Below are positions 51,938 to 64,000 of a DNA stretch of 64,000 nucleotides, in pieces. The notes beneath the pieces were generated by a model that saw only the letters and a list, made by a program, of their open reading frames with translations, ran no database searches and had not been told where the DNA came from. This DNA comes from Neelides folsomi (taxonomy: Eukaryota > Arthropoda > Collembola > Neelipleona > Neelidae). Location: positions 62,001-126,000 of the forward strand of contig JAQGBZ010000049.1 in the NCBI GenBank assembly GCA_034687125.1, read 5' to 3'. The first letter of the stretch is position 1; each line of letters opens with the position of its first letter. The position numbers were made by a program, and so were the translations under genes.

Positions 51938-54900
51938 TCATTCTTGTGATGGTTCCTTTCTTTCATTATTTGGAGATTCTTCTACACCTCCAGAAGCGGC
52001 TTCTGTGGCAGCTAAATCAAGATCCCTTTGATGAACAAGCACATACAACTCCATCAACTAAATTATAAATACCAGTCAATCATGAACGCATATTAATTAA
52101 TTAAATTGAAAATGTCTTTTTTGTGAATTGAGAGTTTACTTTAATATTACTTAATATTAGGCTGGACAAGAACTAATAAAAAATTAGTTAATTAATATTC
52201 TTCTTACTCTCTCCAAATAAAATTCCTCGGCTCTGGCCTTCAATGATTCCACGAACTGTTTATCTCTTAAGAGCCGCCATTCGGTTTCAACTTTTTCAGC
52301 TTCTTCAAGCCTTAAATGAAAAAATATATATGAACAAACATAAATAATTCATACATGATCAAACTACCCATAACATGTAGACATGAAATATTTTAAATGA
52401 AGTTATTTTTTTATCCTATTAAATTATATAAATTATCTTTTTACTTCTTTTGGGCTTCAATTTTCTCTTGCATTAATTTTTCTTGTTCTTGCTTGTCGAA
52501 TTCAACTTCCGTCTTCAAAGTTTGCAATTGCTTCTCGGCTTGAGAAAGATCAAGGTCGAATTGATCATGCTAAAAGTAATTCATTAAATATTTAGTCTTT
52601 AAGTTTAATCGACATTAATAAATATTATTCAATGCAATTTATATACAATTAATAAGATAAAAATATGCAATAAATATTAGAATGAAACTAATTGTAGGTT
52701 TAATATAATGGTATTTGAAAGAAACAAATGAAAATCATTAATAACCTCGAATTGAATTTGTTCCATTTTGATGTTAAATTGTTGTTGGAGTTGTAGAATG
52801 GATTGTTGGATCTGCCAAAGTTCTTCATTCTTTTGATCAAAAACTTCCTTTCCTTTCCGCTGCACGCGGTCCAACTTTTCACGTTCGAGTGTAATTTGTA
52901 TTTTCATTTCTTCAATGTTCTTCATGGAAGAGAGCAAGTTTTTCTTCGCATTCTTTACAAATAACAAAGAAGTCAATTAGCACTTGTAAGATCATTAATT
53001 TAAATCGCCAGAACTTGTTTTGATAAATAATAATTTACCGGAAGCCAAGTTTTAAGCTCCTTCACATTGTACGGATTGACAGGAATCACGTGTTTGAAAT
53101 TGAGCTGTCGAACTTTGTCATTGTATTCCTCAACCACAGCAAAGTCTTTGAAAATGGCAGCATACTAAAATTATTTAAAAAATAATTATCAATCAATCAC
53201 AAATAATACTTAAGTTAATCTTATCACACAGGAGATCAAAATTAAAAATTAGGTTAGTTAGAGTTAATTAAGATTAACGTGAACTCAACTCACCCTGCTT
53301 AAATGATTCTTAAGAACAGTCTGTTTGTTTTGGTAGCGATTTTCCAAAGCATGGATGAGTTCCTCGATCGAATCACACTCGCGTTTGATCTTTAGAGTCT
53401 CTTCCTGCATCCGTTTGGCTTCCTCGCTCGTCATGACCTGAGCAGATAATTTATTCTTGCAGTAGCCAACTTCAGTGGCCACAGCCTGGATTTTTTTCTC
53501 TGTAATGAATAAAATAATAATTAATTTGATTATTAATCATAATTATGATAAATACATAGATCTACACAGATGTTTTAATTTATCAAATTCATATTTAATA
53601 AATCTGTTTCTAACCCAAAAGATTCCTTCTTGAGATTTGTCCAGTTTTGTCCGTAAGCCGACGAATCTTCTCAAGAATTTCTGCCTTCCTCTGACGACTT
53701 GCTTCAGCTTTTTCTTTTGTGTCCTTGATCTTATCCAAAATCTCCTGTAAAAGAATCAATTTATGAATTTATGAGGAAATTGTTGATATCGAATTTGGCT
53801 TGTTTATTCATACCTGACGAGGATCAGCAATTTGGTCCAACTCCTCAAGTTTTTCCTTCTTTTCCTTCAAAATGGCCTTCATTTCCTCCAGATTCATTTC
53901 TGTGGGCGGGATGAACTCACCAGCTAAAATCAAATTAAAAATCTTAATTATTGCTTTTATTTAAATCATTCATCTTTTGCGCCTAACTAACTGCTTTTTA
54001 AATATTTTTTGTATTAAATATTGCTAATGAATATTACCTATTTCCTTTCTAAACTCGTTGTATTCGACTTTCAGTGCTTCTTCAAAACAACGGGTGGGAG
54101 CAACGGTTTCAAAAAAGAGATTCTTTAATGACTTCAAGAGACACTAAAATAGTAAAAATACATTTTATTCCAATCATTTATAAAGAGAATCAACATATTT
54201 ACAATAAATCTGAGCCAAAGAATGAAAGAAACTTTAAATATGTAAATACAAAATGTTAGTAAAATAAAATAAATGAAACTGACCTCTCCGACATATTGTT
54301 CCTTTCGTGGTATGAATTCCGTTTTGGTCGTTGGTTCGTCAATGGTTTCAATGCGACAACACAGCCAGGCAAGAAATGTGATGACTGCTGGCCACGACCC
54401 GGCAATTGTCGCTATAAAACAATTCAAAAATATACATCAGCTTTAATCGCCAATTACATAATAATTGGAGTTGTTAAATGGAGTTGATTCTAATTAAATT
54501 TTTAACAAAAGTCCAACTTCATTATTTTATTATTTAGGTTTATGCATTATTACGTGACTTGAGTTGATTTTTTGTTAATTGCAATGGATACTTCAATAGA
54601 ATGGCCGCTTCCATAATCTTCATAATCGAGTCATCCTTTGGACCAAAGAATGTTGACCCCAATACGAATGAGCAAATGTACTACAAATATATAATTTGGT
54701 ATTATTTAACGTTTTTATAAAATTATTCGATAATTAGTGCAATTACATAATTTTTTTATTCATTTTTTGAGCCTTACCTTGCAGATTGAGTAAAATTCAT
54801 TGACAGTGATCTGGCCGAATGAGACGACTGTGAATTCTTTGCCGTACTTTCGTTCCCTCAAGAATGAAATAATGTATGAGATGATTGGGGCATGGGATTT

Positions 54901-56113
54901 CTTGTCATTCGGCTTTGGCGGTTTCAAACTCTTTGTGATCCCAGTATTCAAAGTTGTGAGAGATTCCTGGGATGAGGACCAATTACGAGTAAGGCCGGGA
55001 GATCTCCCACGGCTGGAAAACAGCAATTATTTAAATACTTTCCAAAAAACTTATTTTATGTTTACTAATAAAATACTTATTTTAATTTAAGCAAACTAAT
55101 ATAAAATTGTTGAATAGGATAATGAATATGAATGATAATAATAATCTGTGATTTTGATGTTAATTTATTATTAAATAAATATCTTTACCAGGCTGACATC
55201 GTCCTCGATGAGAGCGGAGTAGTTCCAGAAAACAAGAGCGATTCGGATGAAACTGATCGTCTCAATACCGACCTCAAGAGCTGTGATGGGCCAGCCTGGT
55301 CAGCTGATTTCTTCAGAATCCCCTTTCTCATGCTTCCAGAACTTGCTTGACTTTTGGAAATTTTAAAATAAATAATTTATTAGTAACAAAAGAATTAATA
55401 ATTAGGTATGTTAATAGTAATAAGACGCTAACACTCATACTTTAAATTATTATAAAATTAATGTAAAAATCAACATTTTATGATTTATTTATAAATGGTT
55501 TAATTGTGAAATTTCAAGAGTTTTTGTTTGAATGTTAAATCAATTATTATTAATTACCTTTGGATGGAGAATCCTTTGCTAGTAGACGGCGTTTCATTTT
55601 TTAATGCAGTCAAATTAGCGACATGTAAAGGAAGTTCCGTTGCTTTCTTTGGCGAATTTGGGTTGATCCTTGGAATGGACGAAGGCTTGGGAGGGTCGTC
55701 GATTTTAGTAACTTTCTTCTGGGGAACCAACGGTGTTTGGAAAGGAGGGAATTTGGATGAAGATCTTTGACTCAATATCTTGGAATGCAGTCCAGCATTG
55801 ATAAAAACGGAGGGTGGGACGAGTTCTTTGAATTTTGTACTGTCGAGAACTCCTTCCCTTTTGACAACAGGATCAAGGATCGACGACCGACGGGTCTGGA
55901 AAAATAGACAGGATTTAAATAAAAAAATTTAAATCATGATATACTTTATGTTAATTATTAATTTATCACAAGTGCTGATTAAGTTATCATAATTATTTAA
56001 AATGGTGAAATATACATAATATAATTATAAATTAATTAATAGTTAAAGTTATGAGAATGATTATTACTCACCCTCTTTGACTCCTTCCCATTACCACCCA
56101 TATTGGAGGCCAT
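51938..56113 (-). CDS. Ndc80: Kinetochore protein NDC80 (HEC1)
   Basis: Outer-kinetochore subunit that binds microtubules through a calponin-homology domain and pairs with NUF2 by coiled coil. Fifteen exons (minus): 56113-56072, 55895-55558, 55341-55189, 55012-54778, 54680-54554, 54411-54284, 54143-54038, 53923-53814, 53744-53615, 53499-53294, 53164-53039, 52952-52746, 52569-52445, 52310-52208 and 52057-51938; 751 residues in one frame (human 642). The CH domain is about 215-325, with FGPKDDSIMKIMEAAILLKY and SWPAVITFLAWLC matching the human pattern (…PHIVAALVWL). From about 370 to 710 it is almost continuous Glu/Lys/Gln coiled coil, with a break near VIPVNPYNVKELKTWLP. The N-tail is about 210 residues, basic and Ser-rich, with Aurora-type sites (TRRSS, LRRSVSS). 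All splice sites are GT/AG; exon 3's acceptor (GCAAG|T) lacks a good pyrimidine tract. Confidence 0.93.
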
Positions 56114-56233
56114 CGATTAAGGATTCTTAACCTTGGGTAAATACAATTAGGTAAATAATGAGCATAAACTCAAAGAATTCTCGGACGTTGATTACACAAA
56201 ATTATCTAACCCTTGTTTAATAAAGGTGTTAAA

Positions 56234-56276
56234 GGTTAAAATGAGAGGAGTTAAATAGAGGTTAAAATGAGAGGAG
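56234..56276. repeat. 17-base direct repeat upstream of Ndc80
   Basis: Two identical copies of GGTTAAAATGAGAGGAG, 26 bases apart start to start. It could be a local slippage duplication or paired promoter elements; the sequence cannot tell. Confidence 0.75.
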
Positions 56277-57462
56277 ATCTTCAATCTACAACGGTTAAAC
56301 GAGTGTGAGTTTGAGAGTTTCAGTATTCAGAAAGATTCAATCCAGAGCGCAGAGGCACAATGAGGTTAATTATGAAAGAAACTGTCTTTGTCCATTTCGC
56401 TCCAAACCGAAAGGTCAACGTCAAATCCAAGTCTCTAACTAATATTTAAATAAATGTAAATAACACGAAATGAGCATGGGAAGAAGAAGGGAAAAGGGAT
56501 TCTTTTCCCTCGTAGGAATCCAAATGAAATCAACGCTTCTTATTGGTCTACTCAAAGTGGATGAACCAATAGGAAGTAAGATAGGCTTTCTTTATGTTAT
56601 TTTCATAACATTCTAATTGTAGGAAATTTGATTATGAAGAGAGAAATCCAACAATTGTTGAATTCTGTGACAGTTAATGGGAATTAAATCCAAGTATCTT
56701 ATACACACGTGGATTTTTAAGATGTATTTACTCACCCGGAGAAAAGCGCTACACTGCAATTGCAATATTCAAGAGAATAAAAAGAAGATTTAAATAGATG
56801 CATGAGAAAGCACTCGATCGGTAGTAGAGTCCTTCAAATGCAAAATTTGCTAATATTCATTCTTACAAACAAAGGGTCTTTGGATACTTACTTATTAAGC
56901 ACGTATTAAAAAATTCCAAAATCCACAGCTACAATGGAGTAAAACCGACAAGTTCCTATTCTCAGCTCCTACGTCCTATCCTGACCTGACATGAAAAAGA
57001 TAGGAAAAAATAAGCTCGCTCCGACGGAGAAAATTGAGCATTTATTTAAATAAAAGCGAAAATACGAATGTGGTTCTGCTTACTGTGCCTGTGCTATTAA
57101 ATACGAAGCGTTTGGTGCTTGTGTAATAAGCAGAATGGCTTGAATTTTATTTAGATTAGAAATTAGAATGTATTATTCTATTTAAATTTATACTATTTAT
57201 TCTATACTTCTACTTCTACGTATTTATACTATCTGATATTTTTCATTCCACTACAAATAACAAAAAATATTGTTGAATTATTGACAGATTTTTAGTTTTC
57301 CCACCAACTGCACTTTTTCCATAGCATAGTAATAATATAATTAAAGCAAAATAAATTGTATCCAACTTAAAAACTATTTAATAAAACTTAAACCTTATTT
57401 ATTTATTTAATTCTCATAATAAGCATCGAGATGTCATGAAACAATTACCTACAATATATATA

Positions 57463-57584
57463 CACAGTATTTACTTTATAACTTCACATAGGGATAATTA
57501 AAATGATATGGAAGTCTATATAAATTTTTGTTATTTTACACATGTTTTCATATCCCTATGTGCAGGTATTAAGTAAACATATTG
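57463..57584. mobile_element. Small inverted-repeat element, CACATAGGGATA family
   Basis: Arms containing CACATAGGGATA (57486-57497) and TATCCCTATGTG (57551-57562), extended outward with several mismatches (TTTACTT…), within copy 1 of the duplication. The core is shared with the element after the PI4K gene (32852-32941). Confidence 0.6.
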
Positions 57585-57586
57585 TA

Positions 57587-57697
57587 CAGCGTGTTTACTT
57601 TGTGCCTTAACTTTTTAAATTCCTAATAACTAAGGAAGTAGTATTATAGTAGTAATATTAGGAATTTAAAAAAGAAAGGTTCAAAGTAAACAAGCTG
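57587..57697. mobile_element. TA-flanked inverted-repeat element, 111 bp
   Basis: The left end CAGCGTGTTTACTTTGTGCC continues TTAACTTTTTAAATTCCTAAT; the right end is its inverse with few mismatches. TA lies outside both ends (57585-57586 and 57698-57699). It is directly next to the preceding element. Confidence 0.75.
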
Positions 57698-59150
57698 TAT
57701 ATACCACATATATGGGAATAAAATAATATTTTGAACACTGTGAATGGATATTTAAGAATAAAACCGTTCATTTACCCTCTCATATAAAGGAGATAGTGAA
57801 ATGAACATCACTGGTTGATCGTGCCATAGAGCGGGAAAAGTTTGAATTTGATTACTCGTTCATTTGCCAGCAGAGAGCTTTTGGAACAGATTTTGTAAAT
57901 TGGTTCCATTTGGTTTCTCACGTTCTCACTTGAGGCCACGAGGGTGCCGAGATGTTTGGGAAAACGATTGTTCGATCCTCAACCACACTACAAACTTTAA
58001 TCATTTAAAAGTCATTTATATTTATTGTCTAAAATAAATATCAAGAATTTGGGTTTACTTCTTTAACAAGCGTGGTTAAATGGTAGGAAATGTGTTTGTT
58101 TTTTCTAACGTAAGGTAAATAAGTCACTACTTACTGATTATTAATTGAGGCGTACCTGAGATTTTAAAAGTTGTTTACCTACTTTTAAAAAATTAACCCT
58201 TTATGAAGAGAATATTAAAATTATATTTTGTAGGTATTTATATTCAATTGTTACTTATATTATCCTACAAAGTTTTTGAAGGGGTCACAAAATAAATTTC
58301 AGATCAAGAAATTGTGACTCAAAATCGTCCTTGTTTTTAGAGCAAATAATTTGAAATTTTGGGTCTTAAGCCTCTAAAGTGCCGACTACATTTTTTATTT
58401 AAAAGATTTCCTAATATTTTTCCAACTGTCCCATACACATCTAGATTTTTTAATGGTGGGTTAGGTTAATATTTAAAATATAATACACAGTTAAAGATAA
58501 AATAAATTGCATTCAACTTAAAGTTAATAACTCTTTAAAAACTTATTTATTTATTTAATTCTCATAAGCATCGAGATGTCATGAAACAATTACCTGATAG
58601 ATATTATAAACGGGAATAAAATAATGGATATTTGAGAATAAAATGGTTCATTTACGCTAATATTCCTATGAAGGAGATATTGAAATTCGATCAGAACATC
58701 ACTGGTCGAGCTGATAAAAGTAAAAGGATGAATTTCACCGTCTCGTTTATAATTCTTGTTTATGCATCGTATTATAATTTGTAATATGTGTGGTCCAACT
58801 GTAAGGTTAAACTCATAAAATTATAATACTTCCTTTGGTTGAAACACTCAAACATTTGTGGTTGTGTGAGGAAATAATTTTTGTTTTGGAATTGCAATTA
58901 TTTGCCAGTCACCCGAGAACGATTAATAAATACATATAATTTGAATAAAAATCACCAAACATAATAGGATCAATGTATCTGAGGATGAAATTGAATATTG
59001 GGATTAATGTCATTGGTGCAGAAGTATTTCTTAGCAAACATGGAACTCATCCAACCTCACGACATTCTCTCCTTGGATCCATTGAAAGAAGGTAGTAAGT
59101 CAAATAAGTAATGATATGAATAGGAAATCCCTCAGAATAAATACAAATTG

Positions 59151-62100
59151 AAGGTTTAGGGAGTTGTTTGGGAGTAAATACATATATGCAGTAGATGAAT
59201 GGGATTTAGAGGGGAAGGGAGACCCAATGGTAATCTGAGGGAAGGTGAAAGGGAAGAATTGGAGGAACCATCAGAGAGGATTTAAAGAGTCAAAAGTAGA
59301 ATTGGAGCTGTTGTGCTGCTCTTCCCCAAAGTGAGAGTCTATGGAGGAAAAGGTGGAGCAAATGGGTGTAGGATTTCCTCCTCCGTTTGATCTACTACGC
59401 CACTTGAAATGTCCATAGATGAACTGAGGGCACATTGGCCATTAGCCGTTGGCTCCGTCTTCAATGGGGACTCGAGGCATTGTGGTGTGAAATTGGTCTT
59501 TTGAGCGCAAGGGAATCTGTTTTCTTCTCGCTTGTGCTCAGGCCATGTCATTACTGATTTGATCCTTTGAGCATGGGGCTCATTACATCAGCTGCCCATA
59601 CAGTCCCGCCCTTTGTCCATCACCTCACATTTCCAGCAAATGATTTGGTGGGTGAGGAGTCTGCGGGAGCTGTATGGATCCATCATTCCGTCCAATCATT
59701 TCCTCTCCACAGCCCCGCCGCTTTGTCTCTTAATTCAATTAGCCATTGAATGACATTCCTCACCCTTGGACCCCCCCCCGTAAATGAATATTAAGCAGGG
59801 ACGGTTGGTGGGGTCTGTGAGAACGGGCCCATTAGGGCATTTCCGTTCCAAGGACCACACTCCATTTGGGCGCGTAAATATGTAATTGTGATAAAAATGA
59901 GTGAGGATCGAGTGAATGGGCGGAGAGGATGAGTTCTGAAGTGTGTGCATTGAAGCAATTGATTCGATATTTTAGACTTTGTTGCTCTTTTGGATGAGAG
60001 CTGTGTGAGTTGTGTGCGGGGCTAAATAAAGGTTTCCGGATGGGATCATTTGGGAGTCGAAAGGGACGATTCACAAATAGAAATGTGATGGCTGTGAGGA
60101 AGACCTGGTTGGTCAACTTGGAGTGGGAAAGAGAGCGACCGGGTGGGAAAAGGGCAATGAAAACGGTCCAGAAGAGTGTATCAATTGATTTGAGGGTCAG
60201 AATAGAATTTACTCAGCCGGAAAGTTGTTCTTTTCTTTTCTCGGTGTTAAATATGTTCATAAAGATTCCCTGTACGCTTTGAGTCGGCTGTGCTTTTCCC
60301 CCGTTTGTTTAGAATTGAATTGATCCGTAAAACCAGATGCCTCGTCGTCTTTCACTTTCTTCTTCCCTTCTCTGAAGAGACGTTGAGGCGGTTTAGAACG
60401 TGGCCCATGGTTCCCATCAATTGGTCCCACAATGGGCTCCTGCTTGGCACGAGAGGCCTCCTCGGGAGAGCTCCGAATAATGGGGCTCAATGGAACGAGC
60501 CGCGATCGGGCTGAGCGGGAGATAAGCCTAATTAGCTCCATGAAATCAGGGAATCGGGAATAGAGTGCCAGAGTCGGTCATATCTCCATAATGAGATTGT
60601 TTGTGGCCTTCCAAACGGCCTCTTATCATCCCTTTAATCCACAATATCTGGATTTTATTGTCCATGTTCGCCCGTCCTCCTAACTCTTCCCGGTCTTTTA
60701 TCCGATCCGGATCTGGGTCGGCGAAGGGAGCCCAGGGAGACCGACTGCCTCCATTATACATACATTAACATGTCTTTTTCCTATCTCCCCACACAAGGAA
60801 TTATTGGTCCGATCCCTCACATCATTATCCGGAACACATCGTTCTTATCTCCGCCTTCAATTACTCGGATCCTCTCCTAATTGGCCATCACTCCTCCCTT
60901 TCAAGGTTCCATTCGGATTCGCCTCGGTGGCCCATAAACAGCGACCGGGCAGATGAGGATTGGAAACCCCTTTTAGCCCTCCGCCCACAGGATGTGGGTT
61001 GGATGTAATTGGAATGATGGGTTGTATATATGAAGCAATTTGAGTCGGTGGATCGAGGATGACATTGGCGGCTCCACGCTGGGCCCCTCATCGCCCAAAC
61101 TCTCACTCCGAGTTGTGAGCTCATAATCTATGGGAATTCCATTTAAATTGGGAAATTAGAGTGGGGAGGGAGGTCGAGAGCGGATTTGTAACTTCTGGAG
61201 AAGAGCGGCGGAAAGTGAATTAATGAGCTGAGAGATCGGCTTTTCCCTGGCGGATGAATGAGCTGGCGAGATCATATTTGTCCCTTAAAATCACATTTGT
61301 TCGCAAGCATCGTAAAAAGGTGTTTGTGGAGGGGAATGATGCAGTGGAGATGTGTCTATGGATGGAGATCCGTCGTCATACAATTCAACTCACGGTGAGG
61401 GTATTTAGGATGTCTCATTGGACCTTTCCGGACAAAAAGCGTTTCTTCATTCAAATGTGTAATGTGTTCCTTCTCCTGCGTCCATCCACAACACCTTTGT
61501 GAGTCCCCTCATTCCTCTGACTCCTGCTGCACAATTTGTCAAGGCGATTATATGGCCAGAAAGGCCGCTCACATTCCTTTCTTCTCGCCTGATCAATCAC
61601 GTTCCCTCAATAAGCCTTCAAATTAATTTCCTCATCTCACCTTCAGGAGCCTCCAACGGCTCATTACAATGATCCTCACAATACTCCTCACCAACTGCGC
61701 ACATAATGAATGAGGAATGATTATAATAAGGCTGGATGATAGATAGACTCTTGTTCAACTTCACTCCCCGCTGATATCCAGGGAGTCGCATTAAGCCCAA
61801 CCCTCCCCTCGAGATTCATTTCTTCCCCGAGTAAAAAATGGAGCGAAATATATGCAAAAGAGAAAAATGAGTGGGAGCAGCTGGGGAAGGAAGCTGAGAA
61901 TGGGGCTGAATTGGGCGGCTCCTCATGCTGAGACGTGAAATGATGCCGCTCGTCATAATGATGACTAATTTGATCCGAGTGAGCCGCCCAGGACATGGGC
62001 GGAGATAGGTCGGGCAACTCCTTCGCACGGATTTGGATTATAAAGAAATAATGAGACTATTAAAAGTGAGGGATGCTCAGATTGAAGCCCTGAGAAATGG

Positions 62101-63470
62101 AGGAAGAGGGTGAGGAGATCCGTCGGAAAAATGATGATGAGAATTTGCGCCAATGTGGAGATCTAATACAACGAGATTTGAGATTTCCTCTTGATGATGG
62201 ATTGGACCTGTTTATACAAACTGCTGAGAACTCGAGACTCATTTGTCTCATCTCGTCTGCATAAACCCCGGCTCAAAGTTTCTCCTCACCCCTGTACACG
62301 GATTCATTTCTCCTAGTCATTCCGGATGGATGTGAGGCGGCCGAATCCGCCTGGCAAACGAGAAATGGGGGAAATCTAAAAGTTAAATTCCCGAGTCGTC
62401 ATAATAGTCGGAGGCCTCATCTCGGCATATTCATACCCGTGTTCCGCTCTGGAGCGAGGATGTTAATAAAAGCGAATGATATTAGTGGAATTGAAGGTGA
62501 ATGGGCGAGGTGTGGGGAGCTTATGAGCCCATGTCAGTCCCCACAAAAGAGATGCTCTCAAACCCCGGTCCGTCCCTCCGAGATTAGCTCAGACTCGATT
62601 ACAATTTACAAATGAAGTGAGAGGTTTCTGGGAGAAGGATTTGAGGGCTGGAGGGGTCCGACACGATGGATGACTTTATGACTCTCTCCATTCACGACCG
62701 GCCGGAAACAGGAGTTGTGTATATATGAAGAGATTTTTATAAATCATGCTGAGCCATTGAGGAGGCTTCTTAAGGCCTGGACCAGAATTACTTGAGAGTA
62801 AATGCCCCAAACAAGGGCCCGCCGCCTTCAAGGCTTTAAACCCTTGGCCCAGAAGAGCCAGACAGCTTGGCACCATCACCTCACCTTCGATTCATTCACT
62901 CGCCCATCGGCCATTTCCCCTCGCCTATAAGCTCTCCGACCTTCCGCTCCTCAATAACACAAATTGAAATCTCCCCAGCAGGAGCAATAAGACAATAATG
63001 GCGAGTTGGAAAGTGGAGAGCGAGGGCTCAGGGAACAACTCGGGGATCACCGCTTCATGTCCGACTTCATGGGGAATGGTATTAGTGACTTCGAGGAGGG
63101 CTGGGAATCAATGAGCTTTCCTGCTCATTGTCCCCAACAATGCCCATATCCGGTCTTGGTGTCAATTTCACCATTGGAGGAAGAACCTCCTCTTTCCGTA
63201 CACTCCTACGCTCATAAACGCCTTTCAGAGTCAACCTGGAATTTCCTTTCAATGACCATCTTCCACCTGGACTTCCAAACCCTCACAATTCCAATTACTG
63301 TTTTATGGTGGTCACTTACAATTACAACATGGGCCTTCAATGGGGCCGCTCTCCTTAGACTCATCTTACAAACGTTTCTTGTCAATGAATCCCCTCGACC
63401 TGACCATTTCCTAAATAGTAAATACTACTATCGAAGAGTACTATTTCCATTTTAACCCATTTCCCTCACC
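59151..63470. other. GC-richer block with no recognised gene
   Basis: The composition and word usage match the blocks around the receptor and homeobox genes, but no exon, RNA gene or element is recognised. Open frames up to about 150 codons (for example 63006-63455) have no family features and lack splice support. A run of 10 C lies near 59769. The block could be regulatory DNA of a gene beyond the right edge, a long intron or a non-coding transcript (all inference). Confidence 0.45.
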
Positions 63471-64000
63471 ATCTCACTATATGTCTGGCTAAATACCCGA
63501 ACCTCATTCATATGCAATGACCACCAATTGATTCTCCGTGTCCTCTAAAGCAGAAGCAAAATATGGCACACACTTTGAGAAAAGGAAAACATGAAAGCTA
63601 TAATTACCATTACATACTTATCAATTCTTAATGACGAACGTCAAAGAAAAATATCTTATTTTAAGTCATGTTGGAAGAAATTCCATGATTTCAAATGTTT
63701 GTATTAAATATCGAAATTTGAAACAAAATTAGTTTACAATTTCAGCCAACATTAAAATATTGTAATGGTAATGTAATTCTATGACCAAATATTTTAAAAT
63801 TTTAAATATGCAATTCAGTAGTAATAATGAAGACATATCATATTACATTTTGCAACCTCATTATTTATCAGAGTAAAATATATTAATTCTGCTAAGTGTT
63901 AATTTTTTATTTTAATGATTTATGAGATAACTTTTTAATATAAACAGTAGTGTTATATTTAATATATTACTCAAATTAAATATTAAATATATGAAATTTG
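63471..64000. other. AT-rich right edge, nothing recognised
   Basis: AT-rich DNA like the spacers elsewhere. No reading frame, repeat pair or RNA gene could be supported. Confidence 0.5.

Larger units (their letters stand above)
57341..58748. repeat. Direct duplication, copies at 57341-57860 and 58491-58748
   Basis: Both copies share TTAATTCTCATAA, then AAGCATCGAGATGTCATGAA followed by ACAATTACCT, then GGGAATAAAATAAT, and later GAACATCACTGGT, in the same order and orientation, diverged by substitutions and small indels. Copy 1 has about 260 extra bases (57451-57712) that copy 2 lacks; these are two short inverted-repeat elements. No coding capacity is seen. Confidence 0.8.
56114..59150. other. 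AT-rich region upstream of Ndc80
   Basis: No gene is seen. It should contain the Ndc80 promoter and 5' UTR. A 17-base direct repeat (GGTTAAAATGAGAGGAG) sits at 56234-56250 and 56260-56276, about 130 bases before the start codon. Farther right is a duplicated segment (57341-57860 and 58491-58748), the first copy of which is interrupted by two small inverted-repeat elements. Confidence 0.55.

Noticed and set aside
63006-63455. 149-codon plus frame near the right edge
   Set aside because: No recognisable domain, no good splice signals; probably chance.

Overview
The window is nuclear DNA of a protostome animal, most likely an arthropod. The evidence is an alpha2-type octopamine receptor, an NK7-class homeobox gene (a class I recall as absent from vertebrates), compact GT/AG introns and many short TA-flanked inverted-repeat elements. 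The AT-rich spacers and element types would fit a parasitic (caligid-like) copepod, but that is only an impression. No prokaryotic, organellar or viral gene was recognised.

Layout, left to right. An alpha2-adrenergic-like octopamine receptor (+, 3443-14055) has three coding exons and an 8.75 kb first intron. From about 15.2 to 28.5 kb the DNA is mostly AT-rich. It holds one convincing orphan exon (-, 23160-23987), an ambiguous coding-like stretch (26.4-27.3 kb) and two TA-flanked elements. A compact cluster of small-intron genes follows: vitamin K epoxide reductase (-, 28528-29312), divergent from phosphatidylinositol 4-kinase type II (+, 30410-32802), then a cysteine- and tyrosine-rich repeat protein resembling MAP6/SAXO microtubule proteins (+, 34928-36728). 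That last gene converges on an NK7-type homeobox gene (-, 37349-45907), whose homeodomain is split over three exons. The kinetochore gene Ndc80 (-, 51938-56113) has 15 coding exons. From 56.1 kb to the end no gene is seen: first AT-rich DNA with a duplication interrupted by two small elements, then a GC-richer block.

Composition is strikingly two-state. GC-richer non-coding DNA fills most of 1-10.7, 12.4-16.9, 40.7-50.3 and 59.1-63.5 kb, around the receptor, around the homeobox gene and in one geneless block. The housekeeping genes lie in AT-rich DNA. This may mark dense regulatory sequence, but that is inference. The genes do not form a pathway; they are a signalling receptor, a transcription factor, two membrane or lipid enzymes, a kinetochore protein and a putative microtubule protein.

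Exon boundaries were read by hand from GT/AG signals and frame continuity. All five named genes splice into uninterrupted proteins. The putative microtubule gene shows a premature stop that one missing base would explain. I found no clearly new molecular system. The best leads are the compositional blocks, the orphan exon, the disrupted C-terminus and the dated element insertions.
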